A DNA stretch of 64,000 bases from Enterococcus_K sp051713825 (GCF_051713825.1 NZ_JBIOQR010000001.1:3224001-3288000), one strand, 5' to 3'. Numbered from the stretch's first letter, positions 34,089 through 44,223 are shown. The notes: generated by a model not told the origin, from the sequence alone. Made by a program: numbers and translations.

Positions 34089-36238
34089 ATTTTACCGTTA
34101 CTGATTTCTTAAGAGTACAAAAACTAGAGCCGGGCTAGTATAAGTTACCGTGCCGTTTTACCATTACTGATTTCTTAAGAGTACAAAAACAATATTTTGG
34201 TTGCCAACCAGGGTGTAGAAGTTTTACCATTACTGATTTCTTAAGAGTACAAAAACAAGTAGCAGTTAATGAAAAATTTGAATTTGGTTTTACCATTACT
34301 GATTTCTTAAGAGTACAAAAACTGTTTGGGAAGATTGCTCTTTCAAAATAATGTTTTACCATTACTGATTTCTTAAGAGTACAAAAACCAGCACGCCCAT
34401 TGTCCAAATTTGACATAAGTTTTACCATTACTGATTTCTTAAGAGTACAAAAACCCTTGTAAATCTTTTATTCTGCCTTTTGAAGTTTTACCATTACTGA
34501 TTTCTTAAGAGTACAAAAACATATTATTTATCTCCATATTTTTTTGCATAGTTTTACCATTACTGATTTCTTAAGAGTACAAAAACAGATTTGGCTAATC
34601 GATATCCTAATCTCCAGTTTTACCATTACTGATTTCTTAAGAGTACAAAAACAAGCGAGTGGCTATCCACTTGCAATGCTTGGGTTTTACCATTACTGAT
34701 TTCTTAAGAGTACAAAAACCCTCAACCCAAGACGACTAAGCTCAGTATTGTTTTACCATTACTGATTTCTTAAGAGTACAAAAACCGCATCATTGCAGAC
34801 ATACGGAAGATTTCAGTTTTACCATTACTGATTTCTTAAGAGTACAAAAACTCTCACATCTTAGACTATCTAATCACTCAGGTTTTACCATTACTGATTT
34901 CTTAAGAGTACAAAAACCAAAAACGAAGTAATTGAAATGGCAGTCAAGTTTTACCATTACTGATTTCTTAAGAGTACAAAAACACAGGAACTGTAGATTT
35001 AGAAAGTTGGAAAGTTTTACCATTACTGATTTCTTAAGAGTACAAAAACAGATAAATAAATTAAAATCACAAAAAGTGAGTTTTACCATTACTGATTTCT
35101 TAAGAGTACAAAAACGGGTGACTTGTGCAGGTCCCAAACGATCATGTTTTACCATTACTGATTTCTTAAGAGTACAAAAACATCGCCTGTGTCACGTCAA
35201 CTTGGGACGCAGTTTTACCATTACTGATTTCTTAAGAGTACAAAAACACTCAGTGACGCGAAACCGTGAGGGTGATTGGTTTTACCATTACTGATTTCTT
35301 AAGAGTACAAAAACGAACAGGTAACAATGAGCCAATCGGCTTGAGTTTTACCATTACTGATTTCTTAAGAGTACAAAAACAAAAGATGCCATTTTTAAAA
35401 ATATGATTAAGTTTTACCATTACTGATTTCTTAAGAGTACAAAAACTACGTTTCGAGTACCTCTTCGTCAAAAAAAGTTTTACCATTACTGATTTCTTAA
35501 GAGTACAAAAACTCTTAATTGCGAAAACCGGCCTACGATTTGGTTTTACCATTACTGATTTCTTAAGAGTACAAAAACTAATGTGCCTTTGCATCGGACT
35601 AAATGTTTGTTTTACCATTACTGATTTCTTAAGAGTACAAAAACCTTAAAATTAATTTATTAGATAAGCTCTGGGTTTTACCATTACTGATTTCTTAAGA
35701 GTACAAAAACAAGGATTATTAAGTAAGTCATCACCGCTTTGTTTTACCATTACTGATTTCTTAAGAGTACAAAAACTTCGGTGTGCATTTAAATCTGTTT
35801 TTACATGTTTTACCATTACTGATTTCTTAAGAGTACAAAAACAGTTATCAAAAAAGTACAGTCTTGACATGAGTTTTACCATTACTGATTTCTTAAGAGT
35901 ACAAAAACCGAATAGCTGAATATCGTTGAAATAAAATAGTTTTACCATTACTGATTTCTTAAGAGTACAAAAACTGCTCTTTAGCTACTGGAAATGGGTC
36001 AGCAGTTTTACCATTACTGATTTCTTAAGAGTACAAAAACTATGCTGTGATTTTCCACTTGCTTTCTTTAGTTTTACCATTACTGATTTCTTAAGAGTAC
36101 AAAAACAGATACGCAATATATAACAATGATGAGGTTGTTTTACCATTACTGATTTCTTAAGAGTACAAAAACTGTCAGCTACTTGGTTAACTATGTCGTC
36201 AAGTTTTACCATTACTGATTTCTTAAGAGTACAAAAAC
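34089..36238 (-). CRISPR. Type II-A CRISPR array, 33 repeats and 32 spacers
   Basis: I counted 33 copies of a 36-bp repeat. In crRNA sense (minus strand) it begins GTTTTTGTACTCTTAAG and ends GGTAAAAC, very like the repeat of S. thermophilus CRISPR1. Spacers are 30 bp, with two of 31 bp (near 34653 and 35248). All spacers differ. The copy at 34089-34124 has two changed bases (A for G at its plus-strand start, G for A at 34097), marking it as the leader-distal end. That agrees with transcription on the minus strand from the csn2 side. Open frames seen inside the array on both strands are artefacts of the repeat. Confidence 0.98.
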
Positions 36239-36277
36239 CTCAAATGAACGTCTTCAATTTGAAATTTCTGTTTTTTG
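36239..36277 (-). promoter_or_regulatory. CRISPR leader end with ATTTGAG anchor
   Basis: On the minus strand the base directly before the first repeat ends the motif ATTTGAG. This is the leader-anchoring sequence known to direct spacer integration in type II-A systems. The leader starts at or inside the csn2 stop, so it is short or overlaps the csn2 coding end. Confidence 0.8.
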
Positions 36278-37324
36278 TCAACTTAGCAAAAATTTTCTTT
36301 CCAATTCAGATAATTCATCTTCTAGTTCCGTACATTTTATTGGAGAAAAACAATTTAAAAGTTGACTAGTTACCTTTAATAATATCATATCTTTAGGCTT
36401 CAAGTACACCTCATTTGTATTTGTTTTCCAACCAATGTAAGGAATAATCCGATATAGGGATCGAGTTAAATCTGATTCATTAAATTCTACTTCATTCGGA
36501 TAATATCTTGCAAGAGATTCCACTAAGTTTCCATAATCCGGCAATTGTTGATAACTATCATATAGTATTACCGTATTAGGAATGTCTTGTCCTTTAAAAG
36601 GAAAAACAAAATAATCATCACTCATTATAAAAATATGTAATAATCCTGTCTCTTTACCAATCTTTTTTAGACTCTCAATAAACTGAGGAAAAATACTTTT
36701 TGAGATAAATGCACTTGGATTGCTTATACAAAACCAAGTCTTTTTCTGTGCCCTAATTAATTCAGCTTTTAGTAATCTGCAATAATCATCTACTAACATT
36801 GAAATATCCATCATTTCTACTGGATACGGTATATCATTTTCATAATAACTAAGTTCTAAAAAATACTTTATCATCTCTTTGTAGGTAAGCGGCTTTATTA
36901 TTGGGGACACATGCGTTAAAACTTGGGAAAATCTATTCTGTAAGCCCACTTCAAGTTTTAAGAAATCATCATTTATAGATTCAATCTGCCGGTTGACTTG
37001 AAAATCATCCTCCATTGAATCAATATATTTTTGAACCATACTTCCTTTACTATACCGATACTGTTCTAGAAAACTTTCTCGACAATCTAAGAAATATATT
37101 GGCAAGTCCTTCGCTTTCATCTTCTTGTCATCGCACTTTATAACTATTCCATCATCACCATATACATTTTCTTCAAAATCTGATAAATTCTTCCCTGTCG
37201 AGAATCTCTTTAATCCCCTGTATAATTTCCATTTAATTTCATGATTTACACCTAAAAAGTACGTAATCTCATCACCATCAAATTCAATATACTTACCATG
37301 TTCATACTCAATAGCAATATCCAT
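36278..37324 (-). CDS. csn2: CRISPR-associated protein Csn2, long (S. thermophilus CRISPR1) form
   Basis: 348 residues, much longer than the 220-residue Csn2 of S. pyogenes and equal to the long Csn2 of S. thermophilus CRISPR1. It begins MDIAIEYEHGKYIEFDGDEI and ends in a predicted helical tail. Csn2 forms ring-shaped tetramers on DNA ends and works with Cas1, Cas2 and Cas9 in spacer acquisition. Its start codon overlaps the cas2 end at base 37324. I identify it by length, position and start sequence rather than by a clear motif. Confidence 0.87.
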   Translation of the reverse strand: MDIAIEYEHGKYIEFDGDEITYFLGVNHEIKWKLYRGLKRFSTGKNLSDFEENVYGDDGIVIKCDDKKMKAKDLPIYFLDCRESFLEQYRYSKGSMVQKYIDSMEDDFQVNRQIESINDDFLKLEVGLQNRFSQVLTHVSPIIKPLTYKEMIKYFLELSYYENDIPYPVEMMDISMLVDDYCRLLKAELIRAQKKTWFCISNPSAFISKSIFPQFIESLKKIGKETGLLHIFIMSDDYFVFPFKGQDIPNTVILYDSYQQLPDYGNLVESLARYYPNEVEFNESDLTRSLYRIIPYIGWKTNTNEVYLKPKDMILLKVTSQLLNCFSPIKCTELEDELSELERKFLLS

Positions 37325-37647
37325 TAAATCACCACCAATTTTTGATTACCAATAACTTGTTCTTGATGCCCTTTAGTTCCCACTAATAATTTCATCTCTT
37401 CAAATTGTTTCTCACTAACATATAACAAACGGACTTCTCCTGTTCTAGGAATCATCCTTTTCAAGATAGCTTCATATTTTTTCCCAGCTGTTCTATTGGG
37501 TACAATACGATAATAAATGGAATATTGTAACATCACAAATCCATTTGATAATAACTCTTTACGAAACATACGATAGGCTCGTTGCTCCCTCTTTGTTTCC
37601 ATTGGTAAATCAAACATACATAAAACCCTCATTCTCTGATACCTCAT
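37324..37647 (-). CDS. cas2: CRISPR-associated endoribonuclease Cas2
   Basis: 107 residues. MRVLCMFDLPMETKREQRAY contains the conserved beta strand and Asp of Cas2, followed by FRKELLSNGFVMLQYSIYYR. It bridges two Cas1 dimers in the integration complex. It overlaps cas1 by four bases and csn2 by one, so the adaptation genes are translated together. Confidence 0.95.
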   Translation of the reverse strand: MRYQRMRVLCMFDLPMETKREQRAYRMFRKELLSNGFVMLQYSIYYRIVPNRTAGKKYEAILKRMIPRTGEVRLLYVSEKQFEEMKLLVGTKGHQEQVIGNQKLVVI

Positions 37648-38546
37648 CTCTCTGCCTCCATAAAATCGGATAAAGAAACTTTGTGAATGGCATTCTTCTT
37701 ATTTGACATCGCTTTCAAAAAACTACTGATATATTTTTGCATTACTTGATCTACACTACTCTTTGTTGATCGATAAATCATGGGCTGATTTAAGAAATTA
37801 ATAATAGTTAATCTTGCTTCATATGTTAAGAATTCATACTCAGGTAATATCTGTTGGTCGAGCCAATAGTCCATTATTGGTCGAAAAGGTTCCATCAAAT
37901 CATCCACTAAGTTAAAAGAATTGAACTCGTTTCGATGAAATAATCCTAGCATGGTCATTAAGCCTTGTCCTACTACATTTCTAGCAATTGCTGCGCGAAT
38001 AATCGCATATCCATAGTTCATCGCACCGTTTGCTAGGCATTCGCTCTCCCTTGTAAAATCCAGTCCGTAAAGTGAGTTAAAATAGACTTTCGGCACATGC
38101 CCTTCTCTATTGCTGATATCTCCGGGTTGTAGCTGTTGGTATAAATCATTCATTGTCCTCAAGCGCTTTTCATCAATATTCTTATACTCTGCGAATTCAA
38201 TTTGATTCAGAATCTTTTGCCCAACAATTTCCTGCCAAACCACTTGCTTTCTTTCTATTTCCCAGTTTGTTTGCTCGATTACTCGTTTTGCACTATGATG
38301 ATAGTTTCCGTAATTCAACAAAAGCCCTGTCGGTAAATACTTTTGGTCACAAATCACTAACACAACATTGTATTTAGTGAATTGAGCTAGGATGTTAGTT
38401 GTTACTGATGTATTCCCTTCAATCACTACCATACTAATATCCGCCAACGGAATTAAGTACCTTTCACCTCTCTTATGAATTTCTAGATTATCTAATTTCA
38501 ATTGTAATCTTTCGCTCTCCTTTATATGTACAATACGCCACGTCAA
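37644..38546 (-). CDS. cas1: CRISPR-associated integrase Cas1
   Basis: 300 residues, typical of type II Cas1. It starts MTWRIVHIKESERLQLKLDN. The catalytic residues are visible in the C-terminal domain: Glu in ARNVVGQGLMTMLGLFHRNE with LFHRNEFNSFNLVDDLMEPF as the His/Asp segment. It integrates new spacers at the ATTTGAG leader end. It lies just downstream of the tracrRNA unit. Confidence 0.95.
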   Translation of the reverse strand: MTWRIVHIKESERLQLKLDNLEIHKRGERYLIPLADISMVVIEGNTSVTTNILAQFTKYNVVLVICDQKYLPTGLLLNYGNYHHSAKRVIEQTNWEIERKQVVWQEIVGQKILNQIEFAEYKNIDEKRLRTMNDLYQQLQPGDISNREGHVPKVYFNSLYGLDFTRESECLANGAMNYGYAIIRAAIARNVVGQGLMTMLGLFHRNEFNSFNLVDDLMEPFRPIMDYWLDQQILPEYEFLTYEARLTIINFLNQPMIYRSTKSSVDQVMQKYISSFLKAMSNKKNAIHKVSLSDFMEAER

Positions 38547-38571
38547 ATATATCCCTCATCTCCTTATATAG

Positions 38572-38668
38572 TAAAAACCCACTCAACAAATTGAGCGGGA
38601 AATTCGGCATAAAGCCTTATTTTTGTAGATTCCTAAAAAATCAGTAATGGTAGTGAAGCGTCCTTCAC
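38572..38668 (-). ncRNA. tracrRNA
   Basis: The minus-strand transcript starts with a perfect small hairpin (GTGAAG GACG CTTCAC). It then has an anti-repeat: TACCATTACTGATTT pairs perfectly with the repeat 3' half, and TACAAAAAT pairs with the repeat 5' end GTTTTTGTA, with a bulge between. Next come AATAAGGCTTTATGCCG, nearly identical to the nexus of S. thermophilus CRISPR1 tracrRNA, and a terminator CCCGCTCAATTTGTTGAGTGGG-type stem ending in T residues. Length about 97 nt. Confidence 0.92.
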
Positions 38669-38674
38669 GCATTT

Positions 38675-38703
38675 ATTCTATCAACTCTCGAAACCGATGT
38701 CAA
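38675..38703 (-). promoter_or_regulatory. tracrRNA promoter
   Basis: On the minus strand TTGACA (38698-38703) and TAGAAT (38675-38680) are 17 bases apart, a near-consensus sigma-A promoter. Transcription would begin 6-8 bases later, at the GTGAAG hairpin. Confidence 0.88.
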
Positions 38704-38740
38704 GAATAACATTTACCATCTGACGCACTACAAATTTATT

Positions 38741-38797
38741 AAAAAAATAGACAACCAATAAGTCCATAATAATTAGTATGTCTTGTTGGTTATCTAT
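38741..38797 (-). terminator. Terminator after cas9
   Basis: ATAGATAACCAA with CAAG pairs to CTTATTGGTTGTCTAT and is followed by TTTTTTT on the minus strand. cas9 mRNA therefore ends before the tracrRNA, and cas1-cas2-csn2 must be expressed from read-through or another promoter. Confidence 0.8.
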
Positions 38798-38820
38798 TAT
38801 TCAAAAAATTCGTGATTCAT

Positions 38821-41800
38821 TTACATAATAATATTCTGAGGCATTACTCCTTCTTTACTGATATAGAATGGATTTCCCAGTATATCTGTATTCACTTTTA
38901 ATAATCTATATTTTTTCTTAATAAATTTTTTTATAAATTGACCCGCGGGTGTTACTGCACCATAAAACCCAACTACTTCTTTAGATTCAAATTTGCTGCG
39001 ATCAATGGGTTTCAACTCAACATACCCTTTTTGATTAGGCAACGTTCTAGAACCAAACAATAACTCCACTGATTCATTCGTCTCTTGGTCAATCACCTTT
39101 ATTCGATCGCCACGGTAAAGCGACATCATAAATGTCGAGCTATCTGAAACACCCTCCTCTTGTTTTATTTCTTTATAACGAGTATCAGTTATTCCATAAT
39201 CCCCTTTGATAAATTGTAAGTCAGCATATTTTATGCCCATAATCTCATACTCTTCAGTTTCAGAATTAAAGTAGACATCCGTTCTCCATGGTTTCAATGA
39301 CTGTAGGATGACCTTCTTATTCTTTGCATTATCTGGTGTAATATTAATTTTTGAGCCAATTTTACTATCATAATATTTTAACGATTTAATCGCTGGTCCA
39401 TTGTTTTTCTTAGCATACTTAGTTACAGGTCCGTTTTCTCGTCGATAGTTTTCAAAGGGACTAATTGCTACGTTCTTCACCTTTCCATTGTCTTGAAGAA
39501 TTTCATCAAAATCCGGGTAGTCTTTCATAATTTGCTCTAGTTTTTCAAAGGTTTTTGGATCAATTTGAGCCATTAAGAATTTTGACTTGTCTTTATCATA
39601 CAACTTCTTAAAACTCGCATAATCGTTGGCGTCGTAGATATTTTTAATTTTTCCTAACACATAGTCATGATTCTTTTTATCTTTTCCGACCTTGGCTGAA
39701 CGTGTAGCATAAATTGTTGCGTCACTTACTTTTCGGTTCATTTTCTTATCAACCTGATGATGGAACTTAATTTTATTTGCCATTAGAGATATATTTTCTA
39801 AAAAATGCGCATACGGTAACTGATATATCTCAGATTGGAATGTTTTATTACCTAGTATCTCACCTGTCTTAAAATCAATTATGTTCTCAGAAACTTTCAT
39901 AGGAATGATTTCTGCGTTACGCTCCCATAATTTTAGCATCGGTGTTACAGCAATAATTGTCGCATCTACAGCATGATGATGATGACTTTCACGTGATTTA
40001 TTGATTCTCCAACTTTCTCTGAGTTTACTAGTAAGCTTTCCGCGTACTACGGTAACTTTGGTGCTCATACCTTTTCCTCTAACAAATTGTTGAAGCTCAT
40101 TTAATACGATGCGAGAAGCATACCTCGTATCAACTAAATTTCTCGCAATGAATCTTTTTCGCACCTCTATATCATTAATATTTTCTGTGAACAATAGATT
40201 CCTAACTTTACCTAAATTCATACGTTTATTGGATTTTAACATGGCTTTCAACGAATCAAATCCTTGTCCCTTACCGCTTTGCATGAATCCATAAGGTGTT
40301 TGTTTCCCTTTTTCTTGGTTCATTTCTTTATAACATAGAACTTTATTATTTTGTCCATCATCATAAGAAACTGACAGTGGGATGATATGATCAATTTCAA
40401 ATAAATGGTCACGAGAGAATAAGTCCTCTGCACTAATTGATTTTCCTGAATATGGACATTTACCATACTGTTGATACCATAAGCGAATCTTCATTCGTAA
40501 TTTCTTCTGTTTATATAATTTATTATTCAGTTGGCTCTCATTAGCATTAATAGACGCTAAGAACTCTTTTAATGCAGACTCTTTTTCAGACTCATTTTCT
40601 TTCTGAAATTTTTGAGCTTCCTTCTTTTGATTATTTTCATCTTCTGCACCGTCTCTAGGCATCTCTACAACCAAATAAGCAATATTTTTATAATTTAGGA
40701 TTAACTCGTTAAAAATACCCATTGCTTGTTTAACTGATTTTTTTACAATTGGGTTATAAATATTTTCTATTAAGTCATTTACATTAATTCTATTCGTTTC
40801 TGTATAATCACGCTTATTTTCATGAACTAAGCCCAAATCCGTTAAAATCGTCATTTGTTCTTTCGACGTATTTAAGAGCTCTGGAATCAATATATTCATT
40901 GTCTTTAAGGAGAAACTATGCCACTTCTTGCTACTTTCTAGCGCAAAGACATTTTTTGAATCAAGAATTTGTTCTATTAACCTTTCAGTCAGAAAGTCAT
41001 ATTCTTTTTGTAATCCTTCTAGAGAACGACGTATTTCTCCCTTTTCACTATTTAATGTCATGATACGGCCTAATTCATCCAAAAATTCTATCGGCCACTC
41101 ATTAATATCCACCCCACACTCCAAAAATCTTTTTCTCATTTTTATATATGTGCTCATCACATGGAATTCTGGCTTACCGTCCCTGTCAATACGATAACCA
41201 GTTATTTCTGTTTCAGGGGCTCCAGTCATTTTTTTAAGCAGATTCATCATGTTCGTTTTCTTTGTTGAATTCCTTAAATAATTAATAATCGCTTCTTTCT
41301 GTTCTCTAGAAAGTTTCCCCTCTTCCAAGGTGCGAATCTTCAGATTATTTAAGTCATTCAGCAAATTATACAATTGAGCTGTATATGAATTCCCCGCAGC
41401 CCGATACTCATCAGGAAATATTTTATCCTTTCCAATTAAAATTTCGAATAGATTATCAAGCTTTGAACCATCTGTTCGATAAATTCCATAGTCTGTTCTT
41501 GATTTTTCCGAACCAGGTCCAACAAAATAGTCTCTTTTCCTTGAAATAATTTTTACTACACTCTCGATGAAATCTGTAGAAATCTCTGGGTAGTATTCAC
41601 TCTGTTTTTCAAGGATTCGTTGCGCTTCATCGACATAAGCCGTATTAGGAAAAACATTCATCAGAACTGAACTATTGTCTTCATATAAATCTTTAACCTG
41701 CCCACGAATTTTACCATATTTTTCAAGACGCTCTAATTGAATCTCTGCTGGAGTTTTTTCCTTTAATTGCGCTAAATTTGCTGCCACACTTTGCTTATAG

Positions 41801-42216
41801 GAAGAACTACTTTCAGATCCTTCTTCCTCCATATCTTCAAGTGCATAGCTGATACCTCGACGTTTAGCTAGGTGTAACAAAGCTATACTAAACTCATCTT
41901 TAGAGATTTTTTCCGTTAACCCTCTCACTCTTACTTGATAGGGATTACTAGTAGTCATTTCTTCTGTAGAAAAACCAGACTCTGATAATAATTTCTTCAA
42001 GTCGGAGAGCCTGTTTTTTTTTCGCCGTAATAGACGACGGGATTGTCGAAAATTTCGTCTCTCTACATTTCTAGAAGCCGTTCCACTTGGAAAAATGCTC
42101 ACCCCTGACTCAAGAATTTTCCCACTCTGCTTACTGACAACTGACCATCCCACAGAAGCGATTCCTATATCAAACCCAATATTGACCTCTTCATTACTTG
42201 TTATTCTCTTTGCCAT
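38821..42216 (-). CDS. cas9: CRISPR-associated endonuclease Cas9 (type II-A, St1-like)
   Basis: 1131 residues from ATG 42216 (GGAGG 5 bases upstream), close to the 1121 of S. thermophilus CRISPR1 Cas9. RuvC-I has the catalytic Asp in NIGFDIGIASVGWSVV; the Arg-rich bridge helix follows (RRNFRQSRRLLRRKKNRL). RuvC-II is in IAYLVVEMPRDG, the HNH domain in LFEIDHIIPLSVSYDD with the downstream Asn (QNNKVL), and RuvC-III in HHHHAVDATIIAV. All catalytic residues are present, so it should be active. A C-terminal PAM-interacting domain follows. By analogy the PAM could resemble NNAGAAW, but this was not tested. Confidence 0.96.
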   Translation of the reverse strand: MAKRITSNEEVNIGFDIGIASVGWSVVSKQSGKILESGVSIFPSGTASRNVERRNFRQSRRLLRRKKNRLSDLKKLLSESGFSTEEMTTSNPYQVRVRGLTEKISKDEFSIALLHLAKRRGISYALEDMEEEGSESSSSYKQSVAANLAQLKEKTPAEIQLERLEKYGKIRGQVKDLYEDNSSVLMNVFPNTAYVDEAQRILEKQSEYYPEISTDFIESVVKIISRKRDYFVGPGSEKSRTDYGIYRTDGSKLDNLFEILIGKDKIFPDEYRAAGNSYTAQLYNLLNDLNNLKIRTLEEGKLSREQKEAIINYLRNSTKKTNMMNLLKKMTGAPETEITGYRIDRDGKPEFHVMSTYIKMRKRFLECGVDINEWPIEFLDELGRIMTLNSEKGEIRRSLEGLQKEYDFLTERLIEQILDSKNVFALESSKKWHSFSLKTMNILIPELLNTSKEQMTILTDLGLVHENKRDYTETNRINVNDLIENIYNPIVKKSVKQAMGIFNELILNYKNIAYLVVEMPRDGAEDENNQKKEAQKFQKENESEKESALKEFLASINANESQLNNKLYKQKKLRMKIRLWYQQYGKCPYSGKSISAEDLFSRDHLFEIDHIIPLSVSYDDGQNNKVLCYKEMNQEKGKQTPYGFMQSGKGQGFDSLKAMLKSNKRMNLGKVRNLLFTENINDIEVRKRFIARNLVDTRYASRIVLNELQQFVRGKGMSTKVTVVRGKLTSKLRESWRINKSRESHHHHAVDATIIAVTPMLKLWERNAEIIPMKVSENIIDFKTGEILGNKTFQSEIYQLPYAHFLENISLMANKIKFHHQVDKKMNRKVSDATIYATRSAKVGKDKKNHDYVLGKIKNIYDANDYASFKKLYDKDKSKFLMAQIDPKTFEKLEQIMKDYPDFDEILQDNGKVKNVAISPFENYRRENGPVTKYAKKNNGPAIKSLKYYDSKIGSKINITPDNAKNKKVILQSLKPWRTDVYFNSETEEYEIMGIKYADLQFIKGDYGITDTRYKEIKQEEGVSDSSTFMMSLYRGDRIKVIDQETNESVELLFGSRTLPNQKGYVELKPIDRSKFESKEVVGFYGAVTPAGQFIKKFIKKKYRLLKVNTDILGNPFYISKEGVMPQNIIM

Positions 42217-42601
42217 AAAAACCTCCATCATTTTCTTGATTCATTTTCTTAAATCAAATTTCTCCGCTTAGTACTTGCTATCCTAATAAATACTCTTGTT
42301 AACAGCAGATAAGATAGCCTTCTACCCACTCCCTTGTTTCAGTTAAACTTTTTTCTTTGCCACCTCCTGAATCAGAACGTCTCTGACTTAATTTAGTCTC
42401 ATTACCAATTTCTAGGATTACAAAATTAAATAGGGTGAATCTAGTCTTCGCAGACAGAATAGATTCGCTTATTTTTTATGCTAGAAGCTAGCATATCTTT
42501 ATTCTACCAATAGTTCACAGAAGAATCGAGCCTAAATTGAAAGCGATTAAATAATATCGTTCGACTACAACAGATTTTTTTCAGGACGGCTTTACCACAT
42601 A
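42217..42601. other. Gene-free gap upstream of cas9 with a plus-strand terminator-like hairpin
   Basis: This gap must hold the cas9 promoter (minus strand); I could not pick one with confidence. At 42434-42478 the plus strand has GGTGAATCTA, an inner GTCT TCGC AGAC hairpin, then TAGATTCGCT and a T-run, a good intrinsic terminator shape on the strand opposite to all nearby genes. Next to it ATGCTAG AAG CTAGCAT (about 42478-42494) is a perfect inverted repeat. Confidence 0.5.
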
Positions 42602-42603
42602 CT

Positions 42604-42655
42604 AAAAAAGCTCCTTCCTTGTACATAGAGCTTATGTACAACAGGAAGGAGCTTT
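42604..42655 (-). terminator. Terminator after the DNA methyltransferase gene
   Basis: AAAGCTCCTTCCT and AGGAAGGAGCTTT pair, with TGTACATA/TATGTACA continuing the stem, and the minus strand runs into TTTTTT. It ends the methyltransferase transcript 90 bases after its stop. Confidence 0.85.
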
Positions 42656-42748
42656 GAAGTGATTATCTAACATTGCTGTCATTCATCTGCAACAATTTTA
42701 TTAAAAAATTGATATTCAGAATCACTTTAACTCTATACAGATACCTAA

Positions 42749-44050
42749 TCAATATTCCATATGAATTTTTTTTAACTCTTCACCTATTCGAGTAACAATC
42801 CCTGTGACTAACGCATTTCCCATAAAGAACATGCGCATTCTATCAGTAACCTCAACTTCTTCACCAGTAGCTAATTTTTTATATTTTGTCCAATCAGCCG
42901 GAAAATCTTGTAATTTTTCTGCTTCGACTGGTGTAATGAGTCTGTATTTGTTGTTCACAAATAATAAGTGAGTCGATCGATTGATTGAACCCTCAGAAGT
43001 TAACATAGTTCGACCCGGTAAATCGAGTGAATCGTACGGACTCATTCCACCTTCAGAATACATATATTTATGACCATCCAAGGATGTACGTTCAATTTTT
43101 TTTGGCCCTCGTAAATAATTGAATTTCTTTAGTTTTTCATCAGATACATAGTAATTATTTGGGACCTCATCATCGGGTACAATAATATCTTTTAACGGTA
43201 TAGGACTCTCAGTCATCGTGGGTTCAGTATCTATCGTATAATATTTCCCGTGTCTCATAACACCTGTATTCCAAATGGTTCCTGTGAAATTATCTGAAAC
43301 TTCTACAACATCATCTGATAATACTCCAAAAGATGACCGACTTTTGTATGGCCTCTGCATAATAGAAAATTGACGAGCAAATAAACCTTCTTCAAATATA
43401 TATTTATCATATCTATTTTCATCGTCTTTCTCAAATAACTGATTAGAAGAAGTATTTTCATAATGAGCATCTAGATGTTTAGACCAGTTTGTATCGTTTT
43501 TATACACAAAAAAGAAAACACGTCGACGTCTTTGGGCACGACCGTATTCTGCCGCGTTTATGACCCTCCACTCCACAGAATAATCAAGCTCATTAAAGGC
43601 AGCAAGCATGATTGCAAAATCTCTTCCTCGTTGTTTTGAAGGAGATTTTAACAATCTATCTACATTTTCCAAAATTAAATATTGTGGTTGAATATGATTA
43701 ACGGCTCGTATAATTTGCCAGAAGAGAACACCTTTTTTCCCTTCGATGCCTAACTCATGTTTCTTACTCCGAGCAACAGAGTAATCTTGGCAAGGAAAGC
43801 CACCTACAATCAGATTTGCATCCATCTCTTCAAACATATCATTTGGAATTGTTTCTATATCTTTATTTATGTTTTTACTATCAGGGAACTGATACTCATA
43901 TACTTCAAAAGCATCCTGTGATTTTCGTGATGGCTCCCATTGATTAGCCCATCTTGTTTCAAAAAAATTAGCATCTGAGCGTTCAAGCCCAACTCGAAAG
44001 CCTCCAACACCGGCAAATAATTCTAAAACTTTTAACTTTTCCTTTGTCAT
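42749..44050 (-). CDS. DNA (cytosine-5) methyltransferase of a Sau3AI-like system
   Basis: 433 residues from ATG 44050 (AAAGGATG upstream). C5 methyltransferase motifs are all present in order: I LELFAGVGGFRVGLE, IV GGFPCQDYSVA with the catalytic Cys, VI LILENVDRLL, VIII AQRRRRVFF, and X FMGNALVTGIV. It is divergent from the Sau3AI-like endonuclease gene, 173 bases apart. By family, it should methylate C in GATC and so protect the host DNA. The longer frame to 44167 adds residues without a ribosome binding site. Confidence 0.93.
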   Translation of the reverse strand: MTKEKLKVLELFAGVGGFRVGLERSDANFFETRWANQWEPSRKSQDAFEVYEYQFPDSKNINKDIETIPNDMFEEMDANLIVGGFPCQDYSVARSKKHELGIEGKKGVLFWQIIRAVNHIQPQYLILENVDRLLKSPSKQRGRDFAIMLAAFNELDYSVEWRVINAAEYGRAQRRRRVFFFVYKNDTNWSKHLDAHYENTSSNQLFEKDDENRYDKYIFEEGLFARQFSIMQRPYKSRSSFGVLSDDVVEVSDNFTGTIWNTGVMRHGKYYTIDTEPTMTESPIPLKDIIVPDDEVPNNYYVSDEKLKKFNYLRGPKKIERTSLDGHKYMYSEGGMSPYDSLDLPGRTMLTSEGSINRSTHLLFVNNKYRLITPVEAEKLQDFPADWTKYKKLATGEEVEVTDRMRMFFMGNALVTGIVTRIGEELKKIHMEY

Positions 44051-44223
44051 TCTGCGAACATCCTTTCGATTGCTAAAGATATTATACACTAAAAATAAAA
44101 TAAATTGTAGATCAAAATTCGAATTACTCGTGCTATAACAAATATACGCAAATTTATGACCTTTCAATGTTATAATAAAATATAATTAGAAATTTTTAGA
44201 TTATTTCACAAGGAGTGATAAGT

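Noticed and set aside
34932..35294. Possible plus-strand transcription of the CRISPR array
   Set aside because: The degenerate repeat at 34089, the ATTTGAG leader end at 36239 and the tracrRNA pairing all show that crRNAs are made from the minus strand.
34135..36212. Several open frames of 75-122 residues repeating FCTLKKSVMVK or FTITDFLRVQK
   Set aside because: They are translations of the CRISPR repeat-spacer array in two strands; the repetition is the 36-bp repeat, not a repeat protein.
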